A stretch of 64,000 nt of DNA from Phenylobacterium sp. (lineage in GTDB: Bacteria; Pseudomonadota; Alphaproteobacteria; Caulobacterales; Caulobacteraceae), in contig NZ_WGNY01000028.1 in the NCBI RefSeq assembly GCF_016124325.1, forward strand, positions 62,001 to 126,000, given 5' to 3'. A program made the translations under genes and the position numbers. The notes beneath the pieces are model-generated. The model made no database searches and was not told where the DNA came from. It worked only from the letters and a program-made list of their open reading frames with translations. Within the stretch, counting starts at the first letter, position 1, and every line of letters begins with the position of its first letter. Positions 25,790-34,554 of the stretch are shown piece after piece.

Positions 25790-26869
25790 TCAACCGCCCA
25801 GTTCGTCTTCCAGCGCCGCAAGCCGTGCGGCCTGATCCTCGGCGATCAGGGGGTTGATCACGTCGTCCAGGGCCTCGCCCTCCATCACCTTGGGCAGGTT
25901 GTAGAGGGTCAGGTTGATGCGGTGGTCGGTGACCCGGCCCTGCGGGAAATTGTAGGTGCGGATGCGCTCCGAGCGGTCGCCCGATCCCACCTGGCTCTTG
26001 CGGCTCTCGGCCCGGGCGGCGTCCAGCGCCTCGCGCTGCTGCTCGTAGAGGCGGGCCTTCAGCACCTTCATGGCGCGCGCGCGGTTCTGGTGCTGCGACT
26101 TTTCCGAGCTGGTCACCACGATGCCGGTGGGCAGGTGGGTGATCCGCACGGCCGAGTCGGTCTTGTTGACGTGCTGGCCGCCCGCGCCCGAGGAGCGGTA
26201 GGTGTCGATGCGGATGTCCTGGTCGCGAACCTCGATGTCCACGTCCTCGACCTCGGGAAGAACCGCGACCGTCGCCGCGGAGGTGTGGATGCGGCCCTGG
26301 GCCTCGGTTTCCGGCACCCGCTGGACGCGGTGCACGCCGCTTTCGAACTTCAGGCGGCCGAACACGCCGTCGCCGGTGATCGAGGCGGCGATTTCCTTGT
26401 AGCCGCCGGCGTCGCCCTCGGAGATCGAGTCGACCTCCACCCGCCACCCGTGCTGCTGGGCGTAGCGCTGGTACATGCGGAACAGGTCGCCCGCGAACAG
26501 CGCGGCTTCGTCGCCGCCGGTGCCGGCGCGCACCTCGAGGATGGCCGAGGCGTTCTCGTCCTTGTCCTTCGGCGCCAGGAGCAGGGCGACGCCGTGCTCG
26601 AGCTCGGGGAGTTTCGCCTTCAGCGCCTCCAGCTCGTCGCGGGCGAGGGCGGCCATGTCGGCGTCGCCGGACGCGGCCATCTCCTCCAGTTCCGGCTGCT
26701 CGGCGCGGGCCTTTTCCAGCGCCTGCACCGCATCGGCCACGGGCTTGAGCTCGGCGTGCTCCTTCGACAGCCGGACGATCTCGGCGCCGTCGCTGGCGGC
26801 CGACATCCGCGCCTCGATCTCGCGGAAGCGGTCGAGCACCTGGTCGAGCCTGGCCTGGGGAAGTCGCAT
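25790..26869 (-). CDS. prfA: Peptide chain release factor 1
   Basis: 359 residues. Terminates translation at UAA and UAG. The GGQ peptidyl-hydrolysis loop is in [17 protein letters not shown] and the anticodon-like PxT region lies in the expected earlier domain ([18 protein letters not shown]). Length and domain order are standard. It is first in the prfA/MOSC/prmC minus-strand cluster. Confidence 0.97.
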   Translation of the reverse strand: MRLPQARLDQVLDRFREIEARMSAASDGAEIVRLSKEHAELKPVADAVQALEKARAEQPELEEMAASGDADMAALARDELEALKAKLPELEHGVALLLAPKDKDENASAILEVRAGTGGDEAALFAGDLFRMYQRYAQQHGWRVEVDSISEGDAGGYKEIAASITGDGVFGRLKFESGVHRVQRVPETEAQGRIHTSAATVAVLPEVEDVDIEVRDQDIRIDTYRSSGAGGQHVNKTDSAVRITHLPTGIVVTSSEKSQHQNRARAMKVLKARLYEQQREALDAARAESRKSQVGSGDRSERIRTYNFPQGRVTDHRINLTLYNLPKVMEGEALDDVINPLIAEDQAARLAALEDELGG

Positions 26870-26908
26870 GAGGGCGCGTCTCTAGCCGAGCCGGAGGCGG
26901 CCGACAAC

Positions 26909-26933
26909 GGAACAGCTCCTGTCGTCAGGTGTT
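26909..26933 (+). promoter_or_regulatory. Putative EcfG/SigT general-stress promoter
   Basis: GGAAC (26909-26913), 16 bases, TGTT (26930-26933). The alphaproteobacterial general stress sigma factor (EcfG; SigT in Caulobacter) recognises GGAAC-N16/17-CGTT. The predicted transcript would begin near 26940, leaving a leader of about 28 bases with GGGAG before the ATG at 26968. Confidence 0.6.
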
Positions 26934-26967
26934 TAGCTCCCCAATCGCAATCTGGGAGACCATCATC

Positions 26968-27315
26968 ATGGCGACTGAACGCGTGATCGAACGGCCGGAG
27001 GAGCCGAACCGCACCACCGTCATCGAACGCCGCGGCTCCAGCGGCGCCACGGCGGTCATCATCGCCTTCGCGGCGTTGGCGCTGGTCGCGATCGTGGCCT
27101 TCTTCCTCCTGCAGTCGAGCCGCAACGACACGATGCGCACGGAGGCGATCGGCAATGCGGCGGCCAGCATGGCCGACAGCGCCTCGACCGCGGCCTCGGG
27201 CGTGGCCGACGCGGCCGGCGACGCCGCCGACAGCGTGAGTCAGGCCACCGGCGCCGCGGCCCAGGACGCGGGCGCGACCGCCGAGCGGTCGAAGGCCGAG
27301 GTCTCGCCGGAGTAG
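26968..27315 (+). CDS. Small single-pass membrane protein, probable stress-regulon member
   Basis: 115 residues: a charged cytosolic N-terminus (MATERVIERPEEPNRTTVIE), one membrane helix (ATAVIIAFAALALVAIVAFF), then an Ala/Ser/Asp-rich periplasmic tail of regularly spaced small residues. GGGAG nine bases upstream fixes the ATG at 26968; a longer GTG start at 26929 would fall inside the EcfG-type promoter. Function unknown. Confidence 0.7.
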   Translation: MATERVIERPEEPNRTTVIERRGSSGATAVIIAFAALALVAIVAFFLLQSSRNDTMRTEAIGNAAASMADSASTAASGVADAAGDAADSVSQATGAAAQDAGATAERSKAEVSPE

Positions 27316-27407
27316 CCCGGCCCACGGCGTCGCGCAGGGAGCCCTTCCCCGTATCCGGAAGGCGCTTCCTGGTGCAGGCTGTTCCCGGCCGCAGGGGAGG
27401 AGCCGCG

Positions 27408-27992
27408 ATGCCGATGTTCCACGCGGGGAGCCGCGAGTTGCAGGACGCCTTCGGGAGCCGCGCCCTGGCCGATCGCCTCGAGCAGACCTTGAAGCGCGAC
27501 CGGTTCACCGACGACGACAAGGCCTTCATCGAAGCGCAGGGCTTCTTCTTCCTGGCGACCGCCGACGCCGAGGGGCGACCCGACTGCTCGTTCAAGGGCG
27601 GGCCGCCGGGCTTCGCCCAGGTCGTGGTGCCCGACCTGCTGGTCTTCCCCGACTATGACGGCAACGGGATGTTCAAGAGCCTCGGGAACATCCGGGCCAA
27701 CCCCAACGTCGGCCTGCTTTTCATCCTGATGGGCGAGAGCCCGCGCCGGCTGCGCGTGAACGGCCGCGCGGAGGTGGTTTCCGACGATCCGGCGATGGCC
27801 GCGATCCCCGGCGCCCAATTGCTGGTGAAGGTGACGCCGGTCGATATCTTCCCCAACTGCCCGCGCTACATCCCCGATCTGGCCGCGGCGAAGGCCTCGG
27901 GCGACCTGCCCGCCGCCGACCGGGCGCCGGTCGAGCCCGCGTGGAAGACCTTCCCCGTATTCGCCGACGTGGTCCCGCCGAGGGCGCGGTAA
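27408..27992 (+). CDS. Pyridoxamine 5'-phosphate oxidase family FMN-binding protein
   Basis: 194 residues with the split-barrel flavin fold: FIEAQGFFFLATADAEGRPD, CSFKGGPPGFAQVVVPDLLV, NIRANPNVGLLFI and RRLRVNGRAEVV. This PPOX-type subgroup includes F420- or FMN-dependent oxidoreductases and heme-degrading relatives, not true PdxH. GGGGAGGAG precedes the ATG. It follows the small membrane protein by 92 bases and ends before a strong bidirectional hairpin. Confidence 0.85.
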   Translation: MPMFHAGSRELQDAFGSRALADRLEQTLKRDRFTDDDKAFIEAQGFFFLATADAEGRPDCSFKGGPPGFAQVVVPDLLVFPDYDGNGMFKSLGNIRANPNVGLLFILMGESPRRLRVNGRAEVVSDDPAMAAIPGAQLLVKVTPVDIFPNCPRYIPDLAAAKASGDLPAADRAPVEPAWKTFPVFADVVPPRAR

Positions 27993-28010
27993 GCCCCATC
28001 CGAAACGACA

Positions 28011-28040
28011 GCGGCCCCCTCCGTCGCCGGAGGGGGCCGC
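28011..28040. terminator. Bidirectional hairpin between convergent genes
   Basis: Perfect 12-bp stem: GCGGCCCCCTCC (28011-28022), loop GTCGCC, complement at 28029-28040. It lies between the convergent PPOX-family gene and the small protein gene ending at 28067. Confidence 0.7.
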
Positions 28041-28066
28041 GCCTGCGCGTTCGCGCAAAGATCAGA

Positions 28067-28360
28067 TCAGGCGCGCTCGCCGGTCAGCGAGGCGTTGCCG
28101 AACATGCCCAGCTTCACGTTGCCGTTCATCTTGTCGCCTTCGACCTTGGCGGTGAACTCGAGCTTCATCGGCATCGGGTTGGTGATGTCGGTGCTCCAGG
28201 TCAGGGTGTCGCCGTCGACCTTGCCCGTGACTTCCTGCGAGCCCATTTCGGAATCGACCTTGCCGGTGAAGCTGTCGCCGCTGGTGGCGATGTTCACGTC
28301 CATGGTGCGAGCGCCCATCGGCGTGTTGATGGTGATCTTCCAGTTGCCGTCAGCGGACAT
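28067..28360 (-). CDS. Conserved small beta-rich protein of unknown function
   Basis: 97 residues, no signal peptide, built of repeated strand patterns (GNWKITINTPMGARTMDVNI, SFTGKVDSEMGSQEVTGKV, KLEFTAKVEGDKMNGNVKLG, FGNASLTGER) that look like a small beta-barrel or lipocalin-like fold. Similar short proteins occur in Sphingomonadales and Caulobacterales. GGGAGGGA precedes the ATG. A TGACGC-N2-GCGTCA palindrome lies about 60 bases upstream, as before the CYP153 gene. Confidence 0.7.
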   Translation of the reverse strand: MSADGNWKITINTPMGARTMDVNIATSGDSFTGKVDSEMGSQEVTGKVDGDTLTWSTDITNPMPMKLEFTAKVEGDKMNGNVKLGMFGNASLTGERA

Positions 28361-28418
28361 TTCGTCCCTCCCAAGAAAAGGAGGGCCACCTAAACGCGGT
28401 TGCGTTGCAGGCGCAAGA

Positions 28419-28435
28419 GTGACGCGGGCGTCAAC
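28419..28435 (-). promoter_or_regulatory. TGACGC-N2-GCGTCA palindrome upstream of the small beta protein gene
   Basis: TGACGC (28420-28425), GG, GCGTCA (28428-28433); minus strand AAGTTGACGCCCGCGTCAC. It is identical to the copy at 11704-11720 except for one central base, including the flanking AAGT and C. It lies in the gap between the ispG stop and the small beta protein gene. Confidence 0.5.
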
Positions 28436-28449
28436 TTCGTGAAAACGAT

Positions 28450-29592
28450 CTACTCGGCCGCCTGGAGGGTCGCCTTGCGGGCCGCCTCCAGCTCGGCGGC
28501 CTTGGCCTCCACCAGCTCGACGATGTGGTCGACCATGCCGGCGTTGTCCTGTTTGTGGTCGGGCTTGCCGGCCAGATAGACCATGCCCGCGCCCTTGCCG
28601 CCGCCGGTGAAGCCCACGTCGGTCATCAGGGCTTCGCCCGGGCCGTTCACCACGCAGCCGATGATCGACAGGCTCATGGGCGTGGAGATGTGGGCCAGCC
28701 GCTCTTCCAGCTCGGCCACCGTATCGATGACGTTGAAGCCCTGCCGCGCGCACGAGGGGCAGGCGATGATGTTCACGCCGCGGTGGCGCAGGCCCAGGCT
28801 CTTCAGGATATCGAACCCGACCTTGACCTCTTCCACCGGGTCGGCCGCCAGGCTCACCCGGATGGTGTCGCCGATCCCGGCCCAGAGGAGCGAGCCGATG
28901 CCGATCGAGCTCTTCACCGTGCCGGTGCGCGTCGCGCCGGCCTCGGTCACGCCCAGGTGCAGCGGGCAGTCGATGACCTCGGCCAGCTGCTGGTAGGCGG
29001 CCACCGTCATGAACGGATCGGACGCCTTCACGCTGATCTTGAACTCGTGGAAGTCGTGGTCCTGGAGGATTCGGGCGTGGCGCAGCGCGCTCTCGACCAT
29101 CGCCTCGGGGCAGGGTTCGCCGTACTGCTCCAGCAGGTCGCGTTCCAGCGAGCCGGCGTTGACCCCGATCCGCATCGAGCAGCCGTGGTCGCGCGCGGCC
29201 TGGATGACCTCCTTCACCCGCGCGGCGGCGCCGATGTTGCCCGGGTTGATGCGCAGGCAGGCCGCGCCCGCCTCCGCCGCCTCGATCCCGCGGCGGTAGT
29301 GGAAGTGGATATCGGCCACCAGCGGCACGGTCGCGGCTTTCGCGATCGCCTTGAAGGCGGCGGTGGACTCCTCGTCGGGGCACGAGACCCGCACGATGTC
29401 GGCCCCGGCCTCCTCCAGCCGCCGGATCTGGTCGATGGTCGCCTTCGCATCCGCCGTGACGGTGTTGGTCATCGACTGGACGGTGATCGGGGCGTCGCCC
29501 CCAACCTCGACCGAGCCCACGCGGATCTTGCGGCTCGGCCGGCGGTCGATCGCGCGCCAGGGGCGCACGCGGGTGTGGGCTTCGATGGTCAT
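28450..29592 (-). CDS. ispG: 4-hydroxy-3-methylbut-2-enyl diphosphate synthase
   Basis: 380 residues. [4Fe-4S] enzyme of the non-mevalonate (MEP) isoprenoid pathway. N-terminal TIM barrel ([33 protein letters not shown]) and C-terminal cluster domain with cysteines in [10 protein letters not shown] and [13 protein letters not shown]. The ATG at 29592 gives [12 protein letters not shown]. It is encoded just after the RodZ-like gene on the same strand, a common pairing. Confidence 0.97.
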   Translation of the reverse strand: MTIEAHTRVRPWRAIDRRPSRKIRVGSVEVGGDAPITVQSMTNTVTADAKATIDQIRRLEEAGADIVRVSCPDEESTAAFKAIAKAATVPLVADIHFHYRRGIEAAEAGAACLRINPGNIGAAARVKEVIQAARDHGCSMRIGVNAGSLERDLLEQYGEPCPEAMVESALRHARILQDHDFHEFKISVKASDPFMTVAAYQQLAEVIDCPLHLGVTEAGATRTGTVKSSIGIGSLLWAGIGDTIRVSLAADPVEEVKVGFDILKSLGLRHRGVNIIACPSCARQGFNVIDTVAELEERLAHISTPMSLSIIGCVVNGPGEALMTDVGFTGGGKGAGMVYLAGKPDHKQDNAGMVDHIVELVEAKAAELEAARKATLQAAE

Positions 29593-29647
29593 GGCGGCCC
29601 GAAAATAGGCGCTTCCGCGGTCTTTCCCAAGCGCGGTGTCGATGGCG

Positions 29648-30706
29648 TCAGGGCGTCTGCGGCGCGACCGCCAGCTTGGAGGCCAGCACCTGGTTCGCCG
29701 GCAGCAGTCCGCGAGACTGGCCGGAGACGAACACCTGGAGATCCTTGGCGTTCGAGACATCGATGGTCAGCCCGCTCATCTGCGGGATGCGCACGGCGTC
29801 GCCCTTCGAAAGCTGGCGGGCGAAATAGACCGAGCCGTCGGCGCCGCGCAGGATCAGCGAGGCCGGCTTCAGCGCCTGGATCGTGACCGACGACAGCGGC
29901 TGCACGCCGCCGCCCGCGTCGTAGACCTTGCCCAGCGCCTGGAAGGTCTTTGGCAGAGAGGCGAGGTCGACATCGGCGCCGTCGCGGGTCGGCCCGGTCT
30001 TGCGTTGGCCGGTGGTGTCGTTCTCGAGGCCCAGCGCCTCGGCCAGGCCGGGCGTCTCGTATGGCGGCGGCGTGGTGGACTCGACCGGCGCGGGCAGGGG
30101 CGCGCCCAGGTCGGCCGGTTTGGGCTTATAGTCGCGCAGCGCCTTTTCCGCGAAGCCCTCGGGCGCCAGCGGCGGCGGCGGGGCGTTGGCCATCATCGCC
30201 CGCTGGGCCACGTTCCACATCACGATCGCCACGATGATGACGAGCGCGCCGATCAGGAACGCCGCGACCCGGGGGTCGCGTTCCTCCGGCACGCCGAGAG
30301 GCGCGTGCAGCGGCTCGTCGAGCACCGGTTCCTCGGTCTTGAAGCGTTCCACCGCCGCGTCCGGATCGAGCCCCAGCGCCGCGGCGTAGGCGCGGATGTA
30401 GCCAAGGGTGAAGGGCCGGGAGGGCAGGGCCGTCAGCTCGGTCAGCTCGATCGCCTGCAGGTAGGCGCGGCGCACGCGGGTGCCGGCGGCGAGGGACTCT
30501 AGCGTCAGGCCCTTGGCTTCGCGGATCGCTTTCAGCGCCTCGCCCAGCGTTTCATGGGCCATCAGGGGATCGATGGGCTCTGGCGGCGTCTCGGGGGGCT
30601 GGTCGGCGGGCGGGTCGACAGAATCGCCTTCCGGCCCCGACAGGTCGAGGACGCGCGCGCGTCCCCTGGGGTCGCTCGGTTTCTGGAATCGACGTCTGCG
30701 TAGCAC
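29648..30706 (-). CDS. RodZ-like helix-turn-helix membrane protein
   Basis: 352 residues. A Pro/Glu-rich N-terminus, then a Cro-type helix-turn-helix (about residues 50-115: [40 protein letters not shown]), one membrane helix ([20 protein letters not shown]) and a C-terminal DUF4115-type periplasmic beta domain ([14 protein letters not shown]). RodZ links MreB to the cell-wall machinery. The start is a GTG at 30706; the longer N-terminus is uncertain and an internal Met at residue 49 begins the HTH. Confidence 0.85.
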   Translation of the reverse strand: MLRRRRFQKPSDPRGRARVLDLSGPEGDSVDPPADQPPETPPEPIDPLMAHETLGEALKAIREAKGLTLESLAAGTRVRRAYLQAIELTELTALPSRPFTLGYIRAYAAALGLDPDAAVERFKTEEPVLDEPLHAPLGVPEERDPRVAAFLIGALVIIVAIVMWNVAQRAMMANAPPPPLAPEGFAEKALRDYKPKPADLGAPLPAPVESTTPPPYETPGLAEALGLENDTTGQRKTGPTRDGADVDLASLPKTFQALGKVYDAGGGVQPLSSVTIQALKPASLILRGADGSVYFARQLSKGDAVRIPQMSGLTIDVSNAKDLQVFVSGQSRGLLPANQVLASKLAVAPQTP

Positions 30707-30759
30707 CGGGGCTCACCGCGCTCCTTGCGGTCCGGGGGCACCCTTAAACTGCGTCGGGG

Positions 30760-33072
30760 TCACACGGCGAGGTAGACTTTGCGCGCCAGGGTCTCGATCT
30801 CGTTGCGCACCGAACCGGCGCCCGACTTGAGCAGCGCCTGGACGCCGCGCCGGGCGGCCTCGCGGTCGCACGACAGCACCATCTGCTTCACCGGTCCGAT
30901 GCCGGCGGGCGGCATCGACAGGCGCTCGAAGCCCAGCGCCACGAGGGCGAAGGCCTCCAGCGGGCGGCCGGCCATCTCGCCGCAGACGCTGACCTGGGTG
31001 CCGGTTTCGGCGCAGGCCCGCTGGATCGCCTCCAGGGCCCTGAGCGCCGGCGGCGACAGCGAGTCGTAGCGATCGGCCACGCGCGGGTTCCCGCGGTCGG
31101 CGGCGAACAGGTACTGCATCAGGTCGTTGGTCCCGACGCTGACGAAGTCGGTCATCGGCAGCAGCGCGTCGAGGTGCCAGATCACCGAGGGCGCCTCGAC
31201 CATGGCGCCGACGTCCAGCCGCGACGGCGCGGGCCGGCCGCGCCGCTGGGCCCAGGCGATCTCGGTCTCCACGAGGCCCCGCGCCGTGCGGAACTCGTCG
31301 ACGCTCGCCACCAGCGGGAACATGATCCGCAGCGGCCGGCCGCGCGCTGCGGCGATGAGGGCGCGCAACTGCAGGCGCAGCAGGGCCGGGCGGTCCAGCC
31401 CCATGCGGATCGCCCGCCAGCCCAGGGCGGGGTTCTCCTCGCGCTCGGCCTCCATGTAGGGCAGCACCTTGTCGCCGCCGAGATCCAGCGTGCGGAAGGT
31501 CACGGGCCGGTCGCCCGCCGCGTCCATCACCCGGGAATAGAGCGCCGTCTGGGCGTTGAACCGCGGGATCGCCTCCGAGACCATGAACTGGAACTCGGTG
31601 CGGAACAGGCCGATGCCCTCGGCGCCGGTGTCCTCAAGGCTCTCCAGGTCGACGTCCAGGCCGGCGTTCATCAGCAGGGAAACCTTCACCCCGTCGCGGG
31701 TGAAGGCCGGGGTGTCGCGCAGCTTGGCGAACTCGGCCTGCCGTTGGCGGCGCACGTCCATGCGCGCCTGGATGGCTTTCACGACGTCGTTGCGGGGGCG
31801 CAGGTAGGCCTCGGCGGTCTCGGCGTCGACGATCACCGGGTCGCCTTCAGAGACCTTGTCGCGAAGGTCGCTCAGACGGCCGACGCAGGGGATGTCGAGC
31901 GCGCGGGCCACGATCGCGGCGTGGCTGGCCGGCGAGCCCTCTTCCAGCAGCAGCCCGCGCAGCTTGGTGCGGTCGTACTCCAGCAGGTCGGCGGGGCCGA
32001 GGTTCCGCGCGATCAGGATGGCGTCCTCGGGCAGGTCGCGGGCCACCGCGCCGTCGCCCGCCAGGTGGCGCAGCAGCCGGTCGTTCAGGTCCTCCAGGTC
32101 GTGGAGCCGCTCGCGCATGTAGGGATCGCGCGCCTGGCCCAGGCGGGCGCGATGCTCGGACCGAACGCGCTCGACGGCGGCCTCGGCGGTCAGGCCGTTC
32201 TTAACGGCGTCCTCGAGACTGCGGTTCCAGCTCGAGGAGTGGGCGAACATCCGGTAGCTCTCGAGCACGTCGTAGCTCGCGTCGACCAGGCCGTGCTGGC
32301 CTTCCAGCATGTCGTCGATCTGCTTCTTCAGCGCCTCCAGAGCCGTCGCCAGGCGCGCCTCCTCGGCCGCCACGTCATCGGACAGCAGCTGTGACGAGGC
32401 CACGGGCGGCTCGTGCAGCACGGCCACGCCGAATGCGAGCCCCTCGGCGAACTTCGAGCCCTTGATCCGTTCCGGCCGCCGGGGGGCGATCTCGACGCCT
32501 TCCAGTTCCTCGACGGTGATCAGCTCGCCCGAGGCCACCATCTCGGCGAGGACCATGGCGACGATCTGCAGGTCTTCGACCTCGTCCTCCGAATAGACCC
32601 GCTCGGTGCGGTTCTGGACGGTCAGCACGCCGATCACCCGGCCGCCGCGCAGCAGCGGCACGCCCAGGAAGGCGTGATACGGGTCTTCGCCGGTCTCCGG
32701 GCGGTACGAGAAGGCGGGGTGCTCGGGGGCGTCGGCCAGGTTCAGCGGTCGGCCGTGACGGATGACCTCGCCCACCAGGCCTTCGCCCGGCTTCATCCGC
32801 GTGACGTGAACCGCGCTGACGTCGAGGCCTTCCGTGGCGAACAGCTCCATCTCGCCGGTGGCGCGCCGCAGGTAGATCGAGCACACCTCCGCGACCATGG
32901 AGAGCGCGATGATGCGCACCACCATGTCCAGGCGCTGCTGGGCGGGCCCGCCGCCGGCGAGCGCCTCGCGGATCTGCCGCAGCAGGCTCCGTTGACCTCG
33001 TATGGCGACTTGCGCGGCCATCTCGACCTGGAATTTCCTCCCTGACCTTTTGCCGTTGAGTAGCAGGTCCAT
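30760..33072 (-). CDS. ptsP: Phosphoenolpyruvate-protein phosphotransferase of the nitrogen PTS (EI-Ntr)
   Basis: 770 residues. N-terminal GAF domain (about 25-180; CSIYLRRATGEMELFATEGL), then enzyme I domains: phosphorylated His in GSPASHAAIVARALDIP, PEP-binding barrel (GIGLFRTEFQFMV, FVSVGTNDLMQYLFAADRGN) and catalytic Cys in SVCGEMAG. It passes phosphate from PEP to NPr and then EIIA-Ntr; in Caulobacter and relatives this pathway responds to glutamine and influences (p)ppGpp. It is separated from lysC by about 9 kb of accessory genes. Confidence 0.95.
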   Translation of the reverse strand: MDLLLNGKRSGRKFQVEMAAQVAIRGQRSLLRQIREALAGGGPAQQRLDMVVRIIALSMVAEVCSIYLRRATGEMELFATEGLDVSAVHVTRMKPGEGLVGEVIRHGRPLNLADAPEHPAFSYRPETGEDPYHAFLGVPLLRGGRVIGVLTVQNRTERVYSEDEVEDLQIVAMVLAEMVASGELITVEELEGVEIAPRRPERIKGSKFAEGLAFGVAVLHEPPVASSQLLSDDVAAEEARLATALEALKKQIDDMLEGQHGLVDASYDVLESYRMFAHSSSWNRSLEDAVKNGLTAEAAVERVRSEHRARLGQARDPYMRERLHDLEDLNDRLLRHLAGDGAVARDLPEDAILIARNLGPADLLEYDRTKLRGLLLEEGSPASHAAIVARALDIPCVGRLSDLRDKVSEGDPVIVDAETAEAYLRPRNDVVKAIQARMDVRRQRQAEFAKLRDTPAFTRDGVKVSLLMNAGLDVDLESLEDTGAEGIGLFRTEFQFMVSEAIPRFNAQTALYSRVMDAAGDRPVTFRTLDLGGDKVLPYMEAEREENPALGWRAIRMGLDRPALLRLQLRALIAAARGRPLRIMFPLVASVDEFRTARGLVETEIAWAQRRGRPAPSRLDVGAMVEAPSVIWHLDALLPMTDFVSVGTNDLMQYLFAADRGNPRVADRYDSLSPPALRALEAIQRACAETGTQVSVCGEMAGRPLEAFALVALGFERLSMPPAGIGPVKQMVLSCDREAARRGVQALLKSGAGSVRNEIETLARKVYLAV

Positions 33073-33172
33073 CTTTCAGAACCGAGACTCAATGCCCTTT
33101 CATACCCCTGAACTGGCGATTGCCTGCGTCAGGGGCATGGCGGGCGGGGCGCTTCCCGCCTAGTTTACATAG

Positions 33173-34549
33173 GTGGCGCGCGTCGATCTGCCCAAAGCTC
33201 TGCTGAAACCGCCGTCCGTGATTCCGCCGGACGAGCCGCTGCCCTACTTCCACGCGGTCTGGAAGCTGCTCGACAATCCGATCGAGGCCTGGCCGCGGGC
33301 GGTCTACGAGGAGCCGTACTATCTGCGCGGCGACGAGCGGCAGATGTTCCTCTACGCCGCCGATCCGGCGATGCTGAAGGACATCCTGCTCGACAGGATG
33401 TCGGCCTTTCCCAAGGACTGGATGTTCGATCGGGTCACCAAGCCGGCGCTCGGCGAGGGCCTGCTGACCGCCCAGGGCGAGCACTGGAAGTGGCAGCGCC
33501 GCGCCGCCGCCCCCGGGTTCCGGCCCGACAACGTCGCGGCCATGACGCCGGCGATGGTCTCCGCGGCCGAAGCGGCGCTCGCCCGCTGGCGCGACATGGG
33601 CCAGGGCGCGCGCCTCGACATCGCCTCGGAGATGACCGCCATCACCTTCCAGGTGATCCTCGACACCATGCTGTCGGGCGGCGAGGGGATCGACGTGCCC
33701 GCCGCGGCCCAGCGCATCACCGACTACCTGGAGACCCTGGGCAAGGTGACGCCCGCCGACCTCTTCCGGCTGCCGCTGTGGACGCGGGTGGCCATGGCGC
33801 CGCGCGGCTATCGCGCGATGGTCTGGCTGAAGGCCATGGTCGACCGGATGGTGGCCCGCCGGCGGCAGGAGGCCGAGCGGGGCGACCTCGTCGACCTCCT
33901 GCTCCGGGCCGAGGATTCCGAGACCGGCCGGCGCATGGATGACGCCCTGCTGCGCGACAACCTGCTCACCTTCATCGGCGCGGGCCACGAGACCACGGCG
34001 CTGGCGCTCACCTGGTCGCTCTATCTCCTGGGCCTGGATCCCGAGGCGGCGGCCCGGGTGCGGGCCGAGGTGGCCGCCGTCGCCGGCGACGCCACGATCA
34101 CCCAGGAGCATGTGGAGCGCCTCGCCTTCACCCGGCAGGTCGTTCAGGAAGCCATGCGCCTCTATCCCTCGCTGCCGCTGATGAGCCGCATCTGCGCCGA
34201 GGACGTCGAGGTCGGCGGCCTGGAGGTGAAGAAGGGGACGTTCGTCTTCATCCCGGTCTACGCCATCCACCGCCACCGCCGGCTGTGGCGCGATCCCGAC
34301 GCCTTCGATCCCGACCGCTTCGGGCCTGCGGAGAGCGCCGGGCGGCATCGATTCGCCTACCTCCCGTTCGGCGGTGGCCCGCGCGTGTGCATCGGCCAGA
34401 CCTTCGCCATGATCGAGGCCGTCGCGGTGCTGGCCACGCTGGTCCGCGGCGTCACCCTGGAGCCTGATCCTGGCCACCGCCTGCGCCTGCTGGTGCGCGT
34501 CTCCATGCGTCCCCAGGGCGGCCTGCCCATGACGCTGCGCCTGCGCTGA
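33173..34549 (+). CDS. Cytochrome P450
   Basis: 458 residues, class-II-like bacterial P450. I-helix GAGHETTALALTWSLYLL, ExxR helix EAMRLYPSLP, PERF-type DAFDPDRFGP and heme loop FGGGPRVCIGQTFAM. The substrate is unknown. It starts at GTG 33173; no ribosome-binding site is visible and an AT-rich TTTACAT stands eight bases upstream, so a leaderless mRNA is possible. It is divergent from ptsP and convergent with the amidohydrolase gene five bases away. Confidence 0.9.
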   Translation: MARVDLPKALLKPPSVIPPDEPLPYFHAVWKLLDNPIEAWPRAVYEEPYYLRGDERQMFLYAADPAMLKDILLDRMSAFPKDWMFDRVTKPALGEGLLTAQGEHWKWQRRAAAPGFRPDNVAAMTPAMVSAAEAALARWRDMGQGARLDIASEMTAITFQVILDTMLSGGEGIDVPAAAQRITDYLETLGKVTPADLFRLPLWTRVAMAPRGYRAMVWLKAMVDRMVARRRQEAERGDLVDLLLRAEDSETGRRMDDALLRDNLLTFIGAGHETTALALTWSLYLLGLDPEAAARVRAEVAAVAGDATITQEHVERLAFTRQVVQEAMRLYPSLPLMSRICAEDVEVGGLEVKKGTFVFIPVYAIHRHRRLWRDPDAFDPDRFGPAESAGRHRFAYLPFGGGPRVCIGQTFAMIEAVAVLATLVRGVTLEPDPGHRLRLLVRVSMRPQGGLPMTLRLR

Positions 34550-34554
34550 AATCC

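Noticed and set aside
27357..27383. GGAAG-N18-TGTT as a third EcfG-type promoter before the PPOX gene
   Set aside because: Deviates in the -35 base and the spacer. Likely chance.
33161..33173. Leaderless start of the P450 gene behind TTTACAT
   Set aside because: No convincing -35 element at normal spacing. Mentioned in the gene entry only.
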